A stretch of DNA of 64,000 nt. Origin: CAVTLG01 sp963735495. GTDB lineage: Bacteria; Chloroflexota; Ktedonobacteria; Ktedonobacterales; Ktedonobacteraceae. The stretch lies in the NCBI GenBank assembly GCA_963735495.1, contig CAVTLG010000008.1, positions 475,031-539,030 of the forward strand. The letters are read 5' to 3'. The notes below the pieces were generated by a model, which saw only the letters and a list, made by a program, of their open reading frames with translations, made no database searches and was not told where the DNA came from. This document shows, piece after piece, positions 24,428 to 33,292 of this stretch. The first letter of the stretch is position 1; every line of letters begins with the position of its first letter. The position numbers and the translations under genes were made by a program.

Positions 24428-25648
24428 ATGAAAATACAGAAACAGTGGCCTATGTTTTTCCTGCTGGCAGTCCTTGCACTCAGCCTGCAAAGTTGTCTCG
24501 GCATTAACAGCAGTCCATTTCAGAACAAAAACACTGGTACGAATGGCGAGCAAGTCGGCATCAACACAACTGACCAGGCAAAGTTCAAAGGCAAAATTTA
24601 TCTGACACTCGACCGCAACCTGTACGTTCTGGATGGCCAGGGGAATCTCAAGCAGCTAACCAAGGGAATGGATATACGTGATCCCGCCATCTCGCCTGAT
24701 GGCAAATGGATTGCCTTTGTCATACGCTATCAGAACTACTCAAACCTGGCATACATGCCCAGCGCTGGCGGTAAAACCACCGTCTTAATCAGTGGCAACG
24801 GCGCTTATGTGCCCAATCCCGGTTTCGCGCCCAAAGCCACATATCACTGGTTCGCGCAACCCGCGTGGTCAGCCGATGGTAAGACCCTACTGTTCCTGAG
24901 TGACCTGGAAAAAGAAGATTGGTATGCAGCCACGGGACAAGATGCGCCATTATTAGATCTGCAAGTATTTTCTATTCCTTTTAGTGATCCAACCACTACG
25001 CCAAAGGACGTCGCCTATGCCGTCTACGGCGATGGAGGGCTGCGTGATCCTAGCTATCGCCCCGGTCATCCTGATCAGATCACCTACACAAGTTACCGCT
25101 ATGATAGCACACAGACTCAGCAAGTTATTCAGATCAACATCGAAGATGCCAATGACATAACCAACCATCCAGGTACATACTATCCTGGCTTCGATCCCGC
25201 TGTAGCGCTGACACCAGGCACGGCCAATCTGGTAAACTTAGAACCTGCATTTTCACCCGATGGAAACTCGCTTATTTACCTGCGTCGAGACAGTGACACG
25301 CAAATGAGCATGTATACAATGCCAGTGGCCAATGGAGTCACCAGTGATGCTAATACGGCCAGTTTCAATCCGAACAGTACTAGCAATCAACAGAAGGCCG
25401 TAGCCCCCTACAACCAGTCTATGAAGCTTTTGAACTCCAAGTATCTCAGCTACCCAATCTGGTCGCCTGATGGCAAAGAGATCGCCTACTATACGTACAA
25501 TAACAGTACGTTCGATCTCTGGCTCGCCACAGTCATCAAAGACCCGAAGATCGCAGGCGACTATACGCTGAAACCGAACAGCGAGGTACAAGTGACAAAC
25601 GCGCAAGGACACCTTGATGCAGACTCACGCCCTTGCTGGAGTTTGTAG
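24428..25648 (+). CDS. TolB-like beta-propeller lipoprotein (copy 1)
   Basis: Signal peptide with lipobox (LALSLQSC) gives a membrane-anchored lipoprotein. The rest shows PD40/WD40-like propeller blades: ISPDGKWIAFVIRYQ, SADGKTLLFLSDLE, FSPDGNSLIYLRRD, WSPDGKEIAYYTYN. No enzyme motif is seen; such propellers usually serve in binding. It lies 76 bp after the LCP gene, so the two may act together at the envelope. A paralog follows directly. Confidence 0.85.
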   Translation: MKIQKQWPMFFLLAVLALSLQSCLGINSSPFQNKNTGTNGEQVGINTTDQAKFKGKIYLTLDRNLYVLDGQGNLKQLTKGMDIRDPAISPDGKWIAFVIRYQNYSNLAYMPSAGGKTTVLISGNGAYVPNPGFAPKATYHWFAQPAWSADGKTLLFLSDLEKEDWYAATGQDAPLLDLQVFSIPFSDPTTTPKDVAYAVYGDGGLRDPSYRPGHPDQITYTSYRYDSTQTQQVIQINIEDANDITNHPGTYYPGFDPAVALTPGTANLVNLEPAFSPDGNSLIYLRRDSDTQMSMYTMPVANGVTSDANTASFNPNSTSNQQKAVAPYNQSMKLLNSKYLSYPIWSPDGKEIAYYTYNNSTFDLWLATVIKDPKIAGDYTLKPNSEVQVTNAQGHLDADSRPCWSL

Positions 25649-25657
25649 CATAAGCAC

Positions 25658-25692
25658 GAGAGGCTGAGCAAAGCAGATATGCTCAGCCTCTC
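25658..25692 (+). terminator. Hairpin after propeller lipoprotein 1
   Basis: A perfect 13-bp stem (GAGAGGCTGAGCA / TGCTCAGCCTCTC) with a 9-base loop begins ten bases after the stop codon. It has no T-tract, so termination may be weak or the hairpin may protect the message end. Confidence 0.55.
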
Positions 25693-25928
25693 ATGCTGGA
25701 TAGCCATGGCCTTATTTATAGAGCGACAACTTCCCCTTTTATCCCAGACCCCCAAATGTCCCACCTGACAGGGAAAAAACTCCTATCTGTCTCCTATCTC
25801 CTCGGAAATGCGCTCTATTACCAGGCTGTTTCTTCTTCTGTCGAGAGATAGCGATACGAGAGAAACAGAGAGTGGAACATGGCATGGGGAGGTTATTCCG
25901 CAGAAGGATTTCGAAAGGAACTGCGAAG

Positions 25929-27200
25929 ATGGTCATACGTAAGCAGCAACCATGGCACACCTACGTGCTGTTAGCCATGCTGGCACTGAGTTTACAAAGT
26001 TGTCTGGGTATCGGTAATAACACATTCCAGAGTAAAGTAAAAGCGAAGAATGGTCAGGTTGGTATTAATACCACAGTCAAAGCCAAGTTCCAGGGAACAA
26101 TATACCTGACGCTTGACCGTAACCTGTATGCACTCGACGGTAAAGGTAATCTCACTCAGCTCACGAAAAATATGGATATCCGCGATCCAGCCGTTTCACC
26201 TAACAGCAAATGGATTGCCTTTATTGTCCGTTACCAGAACTACTCTGATCTTGCCTATATGTCTACGAACACGAGTAATCACACGATACATATTGTCGTC
26301 ACCGGCAAGGGAGAATATTACCCAAATGAGGAAGGGGCCAACGATTATTTCTGGTTTGCACAACCAGCCTGGTCATCTGATAGCTCGCATCTGCTGTTCC
26401 TGAGTGACCTGCAAAAAAATTACTACTGGTCCAGTCAGGGTGATCCGTTTGCGGACGCATACTTCCTCGACCTGCAGGTATTCTCACTGCCCATTAACGC
26501 TGCCGAACTGACGGGTACGCAGGCGCAGAATGACGCAACATCTGTTGCTTATGCGAATTTTGGGGATGGAGGTGATCGGGACCCCAGTTATCGCCCCGGA
26601 CATGCCGAAGAAATAGTCTATACGCACTATAGCTACGATAGCACACAGACGCAGCAAGTCGTGCAAATTCTCGCCGAAGATGCCAATCTCTTAAGTCAGG
26701 CGCATACGCCTGCATATCATCCAGGCGTGCAAGTTGGCTCAAACTATGACCCGGCAGTCGCGCTGACTCCGGCCACGTCCAATCTTGCTAACTTAGAACC
26801 ATCCTTCTCGCCAGACGGCAACACACTACTCTATATCCGGCGTCTGGATGCCGATCATATGGGCCTTTATAGTATGTCTATCGCCAACAACATTACCGAT
26901 GACCCGAAAAATGCGAACTTTGATCCCAATAGTACCGCAAATCAGCAGAAAGCGCTGGCAGCGTACAATAAATCGACCCAGCTTTTAAAGAAGGAGTATC
27001 TCAGTTATCCCATCTGGTCGCCTGATGGCAAACAAATTGCCTATTATGACTATAATAACGGCACATTTGATCTCTGGCTTGCCACAGTCGTTAAAAACGC
27101 AAAAACGGGCACCTATAGTCTGATACCCAACAGCACGGTGCAACTGACCAACGCCAATGGGGACCTGGATGCCGATTCGCATCCCGTATGGGTTGCGTAA
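25929..27200 (+). CDS. TolB-like beta-propeller lipoprotein (copy 2)
   Basis: Tandem paralog of the previous gene: same lipobox (LALSLQSC), same start of the mature part (LGIGNNTF, GQVGINTT) and the same blades (LTLDRNLYALDGKGNLTQLTK, PGHAEEIVYTHYSYDS, FSPDGNTLLYIRRLD). It is about 17 residues longer, with an insert near DLQKNYYWSSQGDPFADAYF. ATG 25929 is preferred because AAAGGA lies nine bases upstream and the signal peptide then begins at once; the frame is open to 25872. Function unknown beyond a surface propeller. Confidence 0.85.
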   Translation: MVIRKQQPWHTYVLLAMLALSLQSCLGIGNNTFQSKVKAKNGQVGINTTVKAKFQGTIYLTLDRNLYALDGKGNLTQLTKNMDIRDPAVSPNSKWIAFIVRYQNYSDLAYMSTNTSNHTIHIVVTGKGEYYPNEEGANDYFWFAQPAWSSDSSHLLFLSDLQKNYYWSSQGDPFADAYFLDLQVFSLPINAAELTGTQAQNDATSVAYANFGDGGDRDPSYRPGHAEEIVYTHYSYDSTQTQQVVQILAEDANLLSQAHTPAYHPGVQVGSNYDPAVALTPATSNLANLEPSFSPDGNTLLYIRRLDADHMGLYSMSIANNITDDPKNANFDPNSTANQQKALAAYNKSTQLLKKEYLSYPIWSPDGKQIAYYDYNNGTFDLWLATVVKNAKTGTYSLIPNSTVQLTNANGDLDADSHPVWVA

Positions 27201-27583
27201 TACGCAATCTTGCGCGTGGAGCGAAGCTAGTGTGGTTTGAGGTAGTGATATAATAAGAAGAATAGTTATATTGATACAGATGCGCGCCAATTCTGGACTC
27301 CCTAACGCATTAATGGTATACTACCTTCTGACACTGTAAATCATTTCTATTTCCTTGCGATCAGAGATGAGCAAGAGGCAACAGTAACGCTCTAGCCGCC
27401 TTTCACGCGTAAGTGCATGGAGGCACCTCATCTGTCAGAGATGAGCGGAGCCAGGTGGCGTTTCTGACTCATGTTAAGAGGGGACACGCAGTGTCGTTGT
27501 TAATCGCTAGAAGTACGAAAGTAGCGTTTCTGAATGTCTATGGGTATGGGAAAGTCTTCGCCCAGGTCGCTTGAGGTGAAACG
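27201..27583 (+). other. Leader region before the Ser/Thr kinase, no gene seen
   Basis: About 380 bp without a supported ORF. It holds short GATGAG repeats (27366, 27429, 27441) and AGGTGGCG near 27453, so a folded leader is possible, but I cannot assign it to a known class. Confidence 0.3.
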
Positions 27584-28558
27584 TTGAACCAATTTGAAGG
27601 CACACTGATCGCTGGACGGTACGAGATTCGTGAGCATATTGCCACTGGTGGTATGGCAAACGTCTTCAAAACCTGGGATCACCGCGTAGAGCGCATAGTG
27701 GCAATCAAAGTATTGCGGTCCCTGGACAAAAATGATCAACGCGCAGTTGAACGCTTCCGCCGCGAAGCGCGAGCTGCTGCTGCACTTGCTCATCCGAATG
27801 CTGTTACTATCTATGATTTCGTCGAAGAAATGGGCCAGTATTTTCTTGTAATGGAGTATATCCATGGCCCAACGCTCAAACAACTTATCGGGCAACGCCG
27901 ACAGTTACAGCCTCGCGAAGCCATAGAAATAGCGGCTCAGGTTTGTGCTGTTCTCCAGGTGGCCCATACGCGTGGTTTTATCCATCGCGATATCAAGCCA
28001 CAAAATATTATGTTGGCCTGGAGTGGTAGCGTGGGAGGGCTAACCGAAGGGGGCGCGTGGGTAAAACTAACCGATTTTGGCATCGTGCGCGTCGCGGAAG
28101 ATGCCGGGTTGACCAATAGTGGCATTGTGCTGGGTACCGCCGATTATCTTTCTCCTGAACAAGCACGAGGGGAGACATTGACGGCCTCATCCGATCTCTA
28201 TTCACTTGGAGTAGTGATGTTTGAAATGCTTGCAGGGCGTCCGCCTTTTGTTGGTCCAACCGCGGTTTCCATTGCTATGCAACATGCATCGACCAATCCT
28301 CCACCATTACGTCAGTACAATCCGCTCATTCCTCCCCAGCTTGAGCAACTCGTGAACCAAACACTGCAAAAAGAGCCGGAAGATCGTTTTGACTCAGCAG
28401 CAGAGATGCAAGTGGCATTACGCAATTGCGCAAAAGAGCTTTCGCGGGGGAAACAAGTAGGGATAGCCGCAACGCCAGCTTATCCAGCAAAATATTCTGT
28501 CAGCAAAGATGGTTCTGGGCATGCTTCTGCACCAGGACATGGTCAGTACCCGTCTTAG
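27584..28558 (+). CDS. PknB-type Ser/Thr protein kinase, soluble
   Basis: Hanks-type kinase: glycine loop IATGGMANVF, lysine K42 in VAIKVL, catalytic HRDIKPQN (D136), DFG at 164-166 and the activation-segment end GTADYLSPEQARG. An insert rich in Gly/Trp (SGSVGGLTEGGAW) lies between HRD and DFG. After the kinase domain only about 45 polar residues remain; no membrane helix or PASTA repeats, unlike typical PknB. The start is a TTG with GAGGTGA five bases upstream. Followed by ridA and dnaA on the same strand. Confidence 0.93.
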   Translation: MNQFEGTLIAGRYEIREHIATGGMANVFKTWDHRVERIVAIKVLRSLDKNDQRAVERFRREARAAAALAHPNAVTIYDFVEEMGQYFLVMEYIHGPTLKQLIGQRRQLQPREAIEIAAQVCAVLQVAHTRGFIHRDIKPQNIMLAWSGSVGGLTEGGAWVKLTDFGIVRVAEDAGLTNSGIVLGTADYLSPEQARGETLTASSDLYSLGVVMFEMLAGRPPFVGPTAVSIAMQHASTNPPPLRQYNPLIPPQLEQLVNQTLQKEPEDRFDSAAEMQVALRNCAKELSRGKQVGIAATPAYPAKYSVSKDGSGHASAPGHGQYPS

Positions 28559-28719
28559 CGTCTCGATACAGAGCTACTCAGCCTTTAATAGGAACGAAGA
28601 ATGGGGCACGGTTCACGTGTCCCTTCCATTCATCGAGATCTTGCAAGGAGTCCGGGCACACTCTTTGATCTATACGGCATAAAAAGCGCTTTTATGCGCG
28701 CAATCATGGGAAAATATAT

Positions 28720-29106
28720 ATGGAAAAAACACCCATCAGCACAGCACATGCGCCAGCAGCTATTGGGCCTTATAATCAGGCTATTCGCTGTGGTCAGTTT
28801 GTTTATACTTCGGGGCAGATTCCGCTCGATCCGCTTTCAGGAGAGATCGTTGGTAGCGATATTCAGACGCAGACACAACGCGTCTTGCAAAATCTCGCTG
28901 CAGTATTGAGCAGCGCGGGAGCATCACTCAACAGTGTTATCAAGACCACTGTTTTTCTGGTCCACATGAGTGACTTTCAGGCCATGAATGCCGTCTACGC
29001 GGATTACTTTAGCGACATAACTCCAGCACGCTCAACCGTTACCGTCGCAGAGTTACCACGCAATGCATTAGTCGAAATCGAGTGTGTCGCACTTGTCGAG
29101 GGCTAA
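28720..29106 (+). CDS. ridA: RidA-family enamine/imine deaminase
   Basis: Hydrolyses reactive 2-aminoacrylate and related imines made by PLP enzymes. The 128-residue trimeric fold is clear: PISTAHAPAAIGPYNQAI, TSGQIPLDPLSGE, VIKTTVFLVHMSDFQAMNAVY and the active-site arginine in PARSTVTVAELPRNALVEIECVA. The end overlaps no coding part of dnaA if GTG 29123 is the dnaA start. The space before it (28559-28719) shows no gene. Confidence 0.95.
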   Translation: MEKTPISTAHAPAAIGPYNQAIRCGQFVYTSGQIPLDPLSGEIVGSDIQTQTQRVLQNLAAVLSSAGASLNSVIKTTVFLVHMSDFQAMNAVYADYFSDITPARSTVTVAELPRNALVEIECVALVEG

Positions 29107-29122
29107 CTATGGGAGAAGACTG

Positions 29123-30622
29123 GTGAACACCGCTACTATCTGGCGTACCACCCTTGAACAACTGGAGCACACTCCTGTTGATGCAGTATCTAAGACATGG
29201 TTGCAAGACGCCCAGCTCGTAAACGACTCTGCTCCTGGCAATACTGATGCCGAGGCAGCTCTGCATACAACGGATCAAGGCATCTATCTTATTTTGCAGG
29301 TACCCAACGAACTGGCACGCGATGTCATTAATACACGCTGGCGGCGTGTTCTTGAGGATATTCTCAAAGATGTAACGGGCCAGCCGGTCAAGCTATCTGT
29401 CTCAAATGCACAGGATGAACCGCCTATAGCACAAGAGCCAGCTATAGACGATACCACGGCTCAGCCGCAGCCGGTATCAGTGGCGCATACGCCGCCCTAT
29501 TATAATAAAATAGCGCAGCCGCCTGTGCAATCTGAGTTTCCCTATGCGTCAAATGATCGGCTAGAAGAATGGGAAAATGAACAACGCGCCAATATGCTTA
29601 TGCATAATCGATTGAACTCGCGTTACACCTTTGATGCATTTATCGTTGGCAATAGCAATCGCCTGGCCCATGCAGCTTCGCTGGCCGTCGCAGAGGCACC
29701 CGGCGAGTCTTATAACCCACTCTTTCTCTATGGTGGTGTGGGACTGGGCAAGACGCACCTTCTGCACGCGATTGGACACCAGGGAGTAGAAACAGGGTTA
29801 GCCGTGCTCTATGTCTCCTCGGAGCAGTTCACCAATGAAATCGTGAACGCTATTCGCTATCGTACAACCGAGGAGTTCCGCGCGAAATATCGCTCCGTCG
29901 ACATCCTCCTCGTTGACGATATTCAATTCATCGCCGGGAAAGAGTCGACCGAGGAAGAGTTTTTCCACACGTTTAATAGCTTGTATGAGATGAGCAAGCA
30001 GATTGTGATCTGTAGTGATCGTCCTCCAAAGGCTATTGTTAGTCTGGAAGAACGCTTGCGCTCGCGCTTCGAGTGGGGATTGATAGCGGATATTCAACCG
30101 CCGGACCTGGAAACCAGAATGGCGATCCTGCGCGTGAAGGCCGATCTATTGAACTATCATATCCCTGATGAAATTATTGCCTACATCGCCGGTCGTGTGC
30201 AGACAAATATCCGCGAGCTGGAAGGTTGCCTCAATCGGCTCATGGTGTATCAGCGCTTGCATCGCAGCGATCTGACGCTCGAAGTAGCACGTGCGGCCAT
30301 GTCTTCGTTGGTGAGCGACAATCGGGAACCCAGTTTGAGTATCCATCAGATTGCTCAGACGGTGGCCGAGTATTACCATATCTCACTCGAAGCGATGTGC
30401 GGGAAGCAGCGCGACAAGTATATCGTTATGCCGCGCCAGATCGCCATGTACCTGATCCGTCAGGAGACACAGGTATCGCTGCTCGAAATCGGACAACTGT
30501 TCGGCGGACGCGACCATAGTACGGTCCTCCACGCCTGTGAAAAGATTGATCGAGCGCTCAATCTGAATCCCACCTTACGCCGCGAAATTATTGCTATTCG
30601 TGAGCAGCTCATGCGCGACTAA
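29123..30622 (+). CDS. dnaA: Chromosomal replication initiator DnaA
   Basis: Domain I begins TIWRTTLEQL; a long Gln/Pro-rich domain II follows. The AAA+ domain has Walker A GGVGLGKTHLLHAIGH, Walker B ILLVDDIQFIAGK, sensor 1 ICSDRPPKAI and the arginine-finger region RLRSRFEWGL. Domain IV has the DNA-binding signature GGRDHSTVLHACEKI. GTG 29123 with GGGAG seven bases upstream gives 499 residues; the frame is open to 29084 inside ridA. Unusually for the region, no dnaN or gyrB follows. DnaA boxes near mraZ (14.3 kb) are possible targets. Confidence 0.96.
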   Translation: MNTATIWRTTLEQLEHTPVDAVSKTWLQDAQLVNDSAPGNTDAEAALHTTDQGIYLILQVPNELARDVINTRWRRVLEDILKDVTGQPVKLSVSNAQDEPPIAQEPAIDDTTAQPQPVSVAHTPPYYNKIAQPPVQSEFPYASNDRLEEWENEQRANMLMHNRLNSRYTFDAFIVGNSNRLAHAASLAVAEAPGESYNPLFLYGGVGLGKTHLLHAIGHQGVETGLAVLYVSSEQFTNEIVNAIRYRTTEEFRAKYRSVDILLVDDIQFIAGKESTEEEFFHTFNSLYEMSKQIVICSDRPPKAIVSLEERLRSRFEWGLIADIQPPDLETRMAILRVKADLLNYHIPDEIIAYIAGRVQTNIRELEGCLNRLMVYQRLHRSDLTLEVARAAMSSLVSDNREPSLSIHQIAQTVAEYYHISLEAMCGKQRDKYIVMPRQIAMYLIRQETQVSLLEIGQLFGGRDHSTVLHACEKIDRALNLNPTLRREIIAIREQLMRD

Positions 30623-30641
30623 TGCTTCAATCCCCTCAAGC

Positions 30642-30698
30642 GGGTCGTGAAAGAACAGGCATGCATGCCACCTCTTCAGGAAGAGCGTAGAACGACCC
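30642..30698 (+). other. Branched hairpin structure downstream of dnaA
   Basis: An outer stem GGGTCGT (30642-30648) / ACGACCC (30692-30698) encloses the palindrome GGCATGCATGCC and the hairpin CTCTTC-AG-GAAGAG. It would fold as a three-way junction. There is no T-tract, so it is not a classical terminator. The rest of 30623-30834 shows no gene. Confidence 0.35.
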
Positions 30699-30834
30699 CT
30701 AAAAGGTCAAGTGCAGATGCACAAACAAGGGCAATGCCTGTGGTATGCTAAAAGCACGCACCAGGCAGAGTAACCAGCAGAACTCGCCTTTGCACAATCA
30801 CCTCTCTGCAAAATAATGAAGCAATTGGAGCACT

Positions 30835-31623
30835 ATGTTCACACAACTCACAACCTATCTCATCGATCTTGACGGCGTAATCTATCGAGGCGAAGTACTT
30901 GTCCCCGGCGCACAAGAGTTCGTGCACTGGCTCAATGCCAGGCATAAAAAATATCTTTTCCTGACCAATAATTCGTTTGCCAGTGAGACACAGGTACTGA
31001 CCAAGTTACAGCGACTGGGCATTGCCACCGATCAGACACACATCCTTGGCGCGGGTCAGGCTGCAGTGCAAAATATCGCGCATCGTTTTCCGGGAGCCTA
31101 CGTTTATGTTGTGGGCGAAGAGCCATTATTTGACATGCTGCGCGAACATACACTCCCTATCGCTAACCAGGCAGGCCATGCCGCAGAAGTCGTGCTTGTC
31201 GGCCTCGACCGTCAATTTGACTATACGACACTGACTGCGGCTGTACGAGCTGTACGCGCCGGAGCTGCTTTTATTGCGATCAACCGCGATCCTCTGCTGC
31301 CGATAGCGGGCGATCTTATTCCTGGTTGCGGTGCCATGGTCGCGGCGATCCAGGCCGCCAGCGGCAGCGAGCCTGAAATCATCGGGAAACCACAACCTAC
31401 GCTGCTGCGAGAGGCCATGCGCAAGCTAGACAGCCAGCCAGACGAAACAGTAATGATCGGCGATGGCCTTGATACTGACATCCAGGCCGGTATATCGGCG
31501 GGTACGCATACGCTACTGGTATTTTCTGGTAAAGACAGTCGCGCAGATTTAGCCAGATCAAGTATAAAGCCAGATTATACTTATGACAATCTTGCGGCGC
31601 TCATGAAGGAAATATCGATGTAA
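30835..31623 (+). CDS. HAD-IIA family phosphatase (NagD-like)
   Basis: Small-molecule phosphatase with the four HAD motifs: LIDLDGVIYRG (motif I, Asp nucleophile and acid), FLTNNSF (motif II), IGKPQPTLL with the lysine (motif III) and IGDGLDTDI (motif IV). The C2 cap type between motifs II and III and the 262-residue length fit the NagD/p-nitrophenylphosphatase group; substrates range from nucleotides to glycolytic phosphates. Single gene. Confidence 0.92.
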   Translation: MFTQLTTYLIDLDGVIYRGEVLVPGAQEFVHWLNARHKKYLFLTNNSFASETQVLTKLQRLGIATDQTHILGAGQAAVQNIAHRFPGAYVYVVGEEPLFDMLREHTLPIANQAGHAAEVVLVGLDRQFDYTTLTAAVRAVRAGAAFIAINRDPLLPIAGDLIPGCGAMVAAIQAASGSEPEIIGKPQPTLLREAMRKLDSQPDETVMIGDGLDTDIQAGISAGTHTLLVFSGKDSRADLARSSIKPDYTYDNLAALMKEISM

Positions 31624-31637
31624 TAAGTAGTATTACC

Positions 31638-31666
31638 TTGCATATTACATAGGTTCGTGCTATACT
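31638..31666 (+). promoter_or_regulatory. Promoter of the intact Rpn-family gene
   Basis: TTGCAT, exactly 17 bp, then TATACT, placed about 35 bp before the ATG, with GGGAGGGG as ribosome site. It closely resembles the promoter of the broken paralog at 18031. Confidence 0.65.
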
Positions 31667-31699
31667 GACGAAAAAAGTGGATGGGAGGGGTATGTAGTT

Positions 31700-32614
31700 A
31701 TGGTAAAGCGCAAGAAAGCACACGAGCAACAAGCGCAAAGATACGATAGCAGCTTCAAGGATTGGCTTCAGCAGCAGCCACAGAATATCTTGCCATTGTT
31801 GTTACCGGGAACAGTTTATGAAGAGACACTCAATGTTGAGGTCATTCGACCGACGATGCGCGAGGATAAAGTTTTCAGGGTCCAGTATGCCGGTCAGGAG
31901 CATATTTTCCACCTGGAGTTTGAGTCAGGCGTAGACAGCGAAATGACGTCCCGCCTCTTGGTATATAATGCAATATTGTATCGGGATCATCGTTTGCCGG
32001 TAATCTCAATGATCATTTATCCGTTTCGTATCCAGATGGCAGAGACACCTTTGCGCGTGATGAGTGGTCCAAAGGAACTGCTGACGTTTCATTTTCTTAC
32101 ATTGCCGTTGTTCACATTGGATGCCCAGCGTTACGTAGACGAGCATGTCGCATGCATGTATCCACTACTACCAACAATGCAGGGAGCCAATGCAGCGCTT
32201 ATCAGGCAAGCTATGGACGAGCTAGCAACGCTCTACAGGGATAATGAAGTCACCTTATCGCAGCAATTTGTGTGGATGGAGGTTTTGTTGGAACGCACAG
32301 ATACCGTTCCTCCAAACGAAAAAAGTAGGATACAGGAGCAACTGCACATGTACGATCCATTATGGGAAGATCACCCTAAAGTCAAAAAGATCCGCGCGGA
32401 AAGTAGAGCTGAAGGTATGGCCGAGGGATTTCGTAAAGCTGTACTTAACATTATCAGCATACGTTACCCGAATATTGCTGAAATAGCACAAACGGAAATA
32501 ACCAGGATTAAGAAGCCTGATGCGTTAGAATTGCTTCATCGCCAGATCGAAACTGCTCCTGATGAAGAGGCGGTGCTCTGGCTGTTGCGCACATCTACAT
32601 CTCAAGCATCGTGA
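31700..32614 (+). CDS. Rpn-family recombination-promoting nuclease / PD-(D/E)XK protein
   Basis: Relative of the YhgA/Rpn proteins, small DNA endonucleases that promote RecA-independent recombination in E. coli. RYDSSFKDWL at the start, then the nuclease core with FRVQYAGQEHIFHLEFESG (E-x-E-type core), LLVYNAILYRDHRLPVISMIIYP. The C-terminal half holds the MYPLLPTMQ stretch shared with the broken paralog at 18.1 kb, then a charged helix and a final helical domain. Free-standing with its own promoter. Last gene that clearly belongs to the left genome. Confidence 0.85.
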   Translation: MVKRKKAHEQQAQRYDSSFKDWLQQQPQNILPLLLPGTVYEETLNVEVIRPTMREDKVFRVQYAGQEHIFHLEFESGVDSEMTSRLLVYNAILYRDHRLPVISMIIYPFRIQMAETPLRVMSGPKELLTFHFLTLPLFTLDAQRYVDEHVACMYPLLPTMQGANAALIRQAMDELATLYRDNEVTLSQQFVWMEVLLERTDTVPPNEKSRIQEQLHMYDPLWEDHPKVKKIRAESRAEGMAEGFRKAVLNIISIRYPNIAEIAQTEITRIKKPDALELLHRQIETAPDEEAVLWLLRTSTSQAS

Positions 32615-32618
32615 ATCA

Positions 32619-32683
32619 CCGCTAAGCTGAAGACTTAGCGGCTTCTCAAGAGAGGGAGACTTCTGCTTGTGTTCTTGAGAAGC
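32619..32683 (+). terminator. Two consecutive hairpins after the Rpn gene
   Basis: CCGCTAAG/CTTAGCGG (32619-32641) and GCTTCTCAAGA/TCTTGAGAAGC (32641-32683) follow the stop codon by five bases. No T-tract follows. They may end transcription or be part of an element end. Confidence 0.45.
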
Positions 32684-33292
32684 CCAGGTTCACCAGACTC
32701 AGTCTCTAGAAACAGAGGCTACGTTAGAGAGGTCAGGACACCTTGAGCTGACGCACCAGGCTCTTGCATCTGTCATCTGAGGGTAAGTTGGGTCATTGGG
32801 GAAAGCCCTGTGCTTCAGGTTTCACAAGCCTCTTTAACTGTGTCGAGGTGAAGTCGGAATTCTCCATCTGGTGACAGGATATGGATTAGCGAAACACTCA
32901 AGTCCGTTACGGGCGACACACGCCTTCGCGGTTTGCAACTCGCAACCAGTTGTTTCTCGCAGCGCCGACGTCGCTTCCGCTTTTCTACCTCTCCCAACCA
33001 AATCGAGCAACGTATCATTCAGAGTTTGGGAAAAGCTGAACTGCGGAACGCCAGACCTGCAGCGCATACACGTCGGCCATGTTTCTTCTGGCAAGAGTCG
33101 AGCATCTGCGCCTTCGGTCAGTCGCGTCATTGCGCTCGTTCTATCGAAATTCGTGTCGAAAGCCTTGATAGGTGTTGCGAACGGTGCGTCCATCGCGAGT
33201 GCACGGCCTGCATCCAAGTCTCAGCGCTGTTCCCTTTGGGGCGTGGCATATGGGGCTTGTAGTCGACCCCGAACGGGAACCGGAACGACTTC
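32684..33292. other. Intergenic zone holding the presumed junction of two genomes
   Basis: The left 100-180 bp keep the base composition of the Ktedonobacteria-like part; from about 32.87 kb the sequence is like the GC-rich right part. No tRNA, integrase, inverted repeat or target duplication marks the change. A minus-strand ORF with weak L7/L12-like similarity lies within it. Confidence 0.5.
32834..33067 (-). CDS. Small protein with L7/L12 C-terminal-like helix pair (uncertain)
   Basis: LNDTLLDLVGRGRKAEATSALRETTG is like the L7/L12 C-terminal fold segment seen in many small bacterial proteins (LxxLxxxGRKxEAIxxxREATG). The rest, CVARNGLECFANPYP, is unlike the ribosomal protein, so this is not rplL. 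The frame is open to 33217; a start at 33067 is a guess. It ends close to the presumed junction and may be cut. Confidence 0.35.
   Translation of the reverse strand: MRCRSGVPQFSFSQTLNDTLLDLVGRGRKAEATSALRETTGCELQTAKACVARNGLECFANPYPVTRWRIPTSPRHS

Noticed and set aside
27366..27470. T-box or other riboswitch in the kinase leader
   Set aside because: AGGTGGCG only loosely resembles the T-box bulge, no specifier loop or terminator is visible, and a kinase is not a usual T-box target.
32619..32822. IS200/IS605-type right end (hairpins, CCCTGTGCTTCAG)
   Set aside because: No tnpA or tnpB remnant and no second end are present, so the hairpins alone do not support an element.
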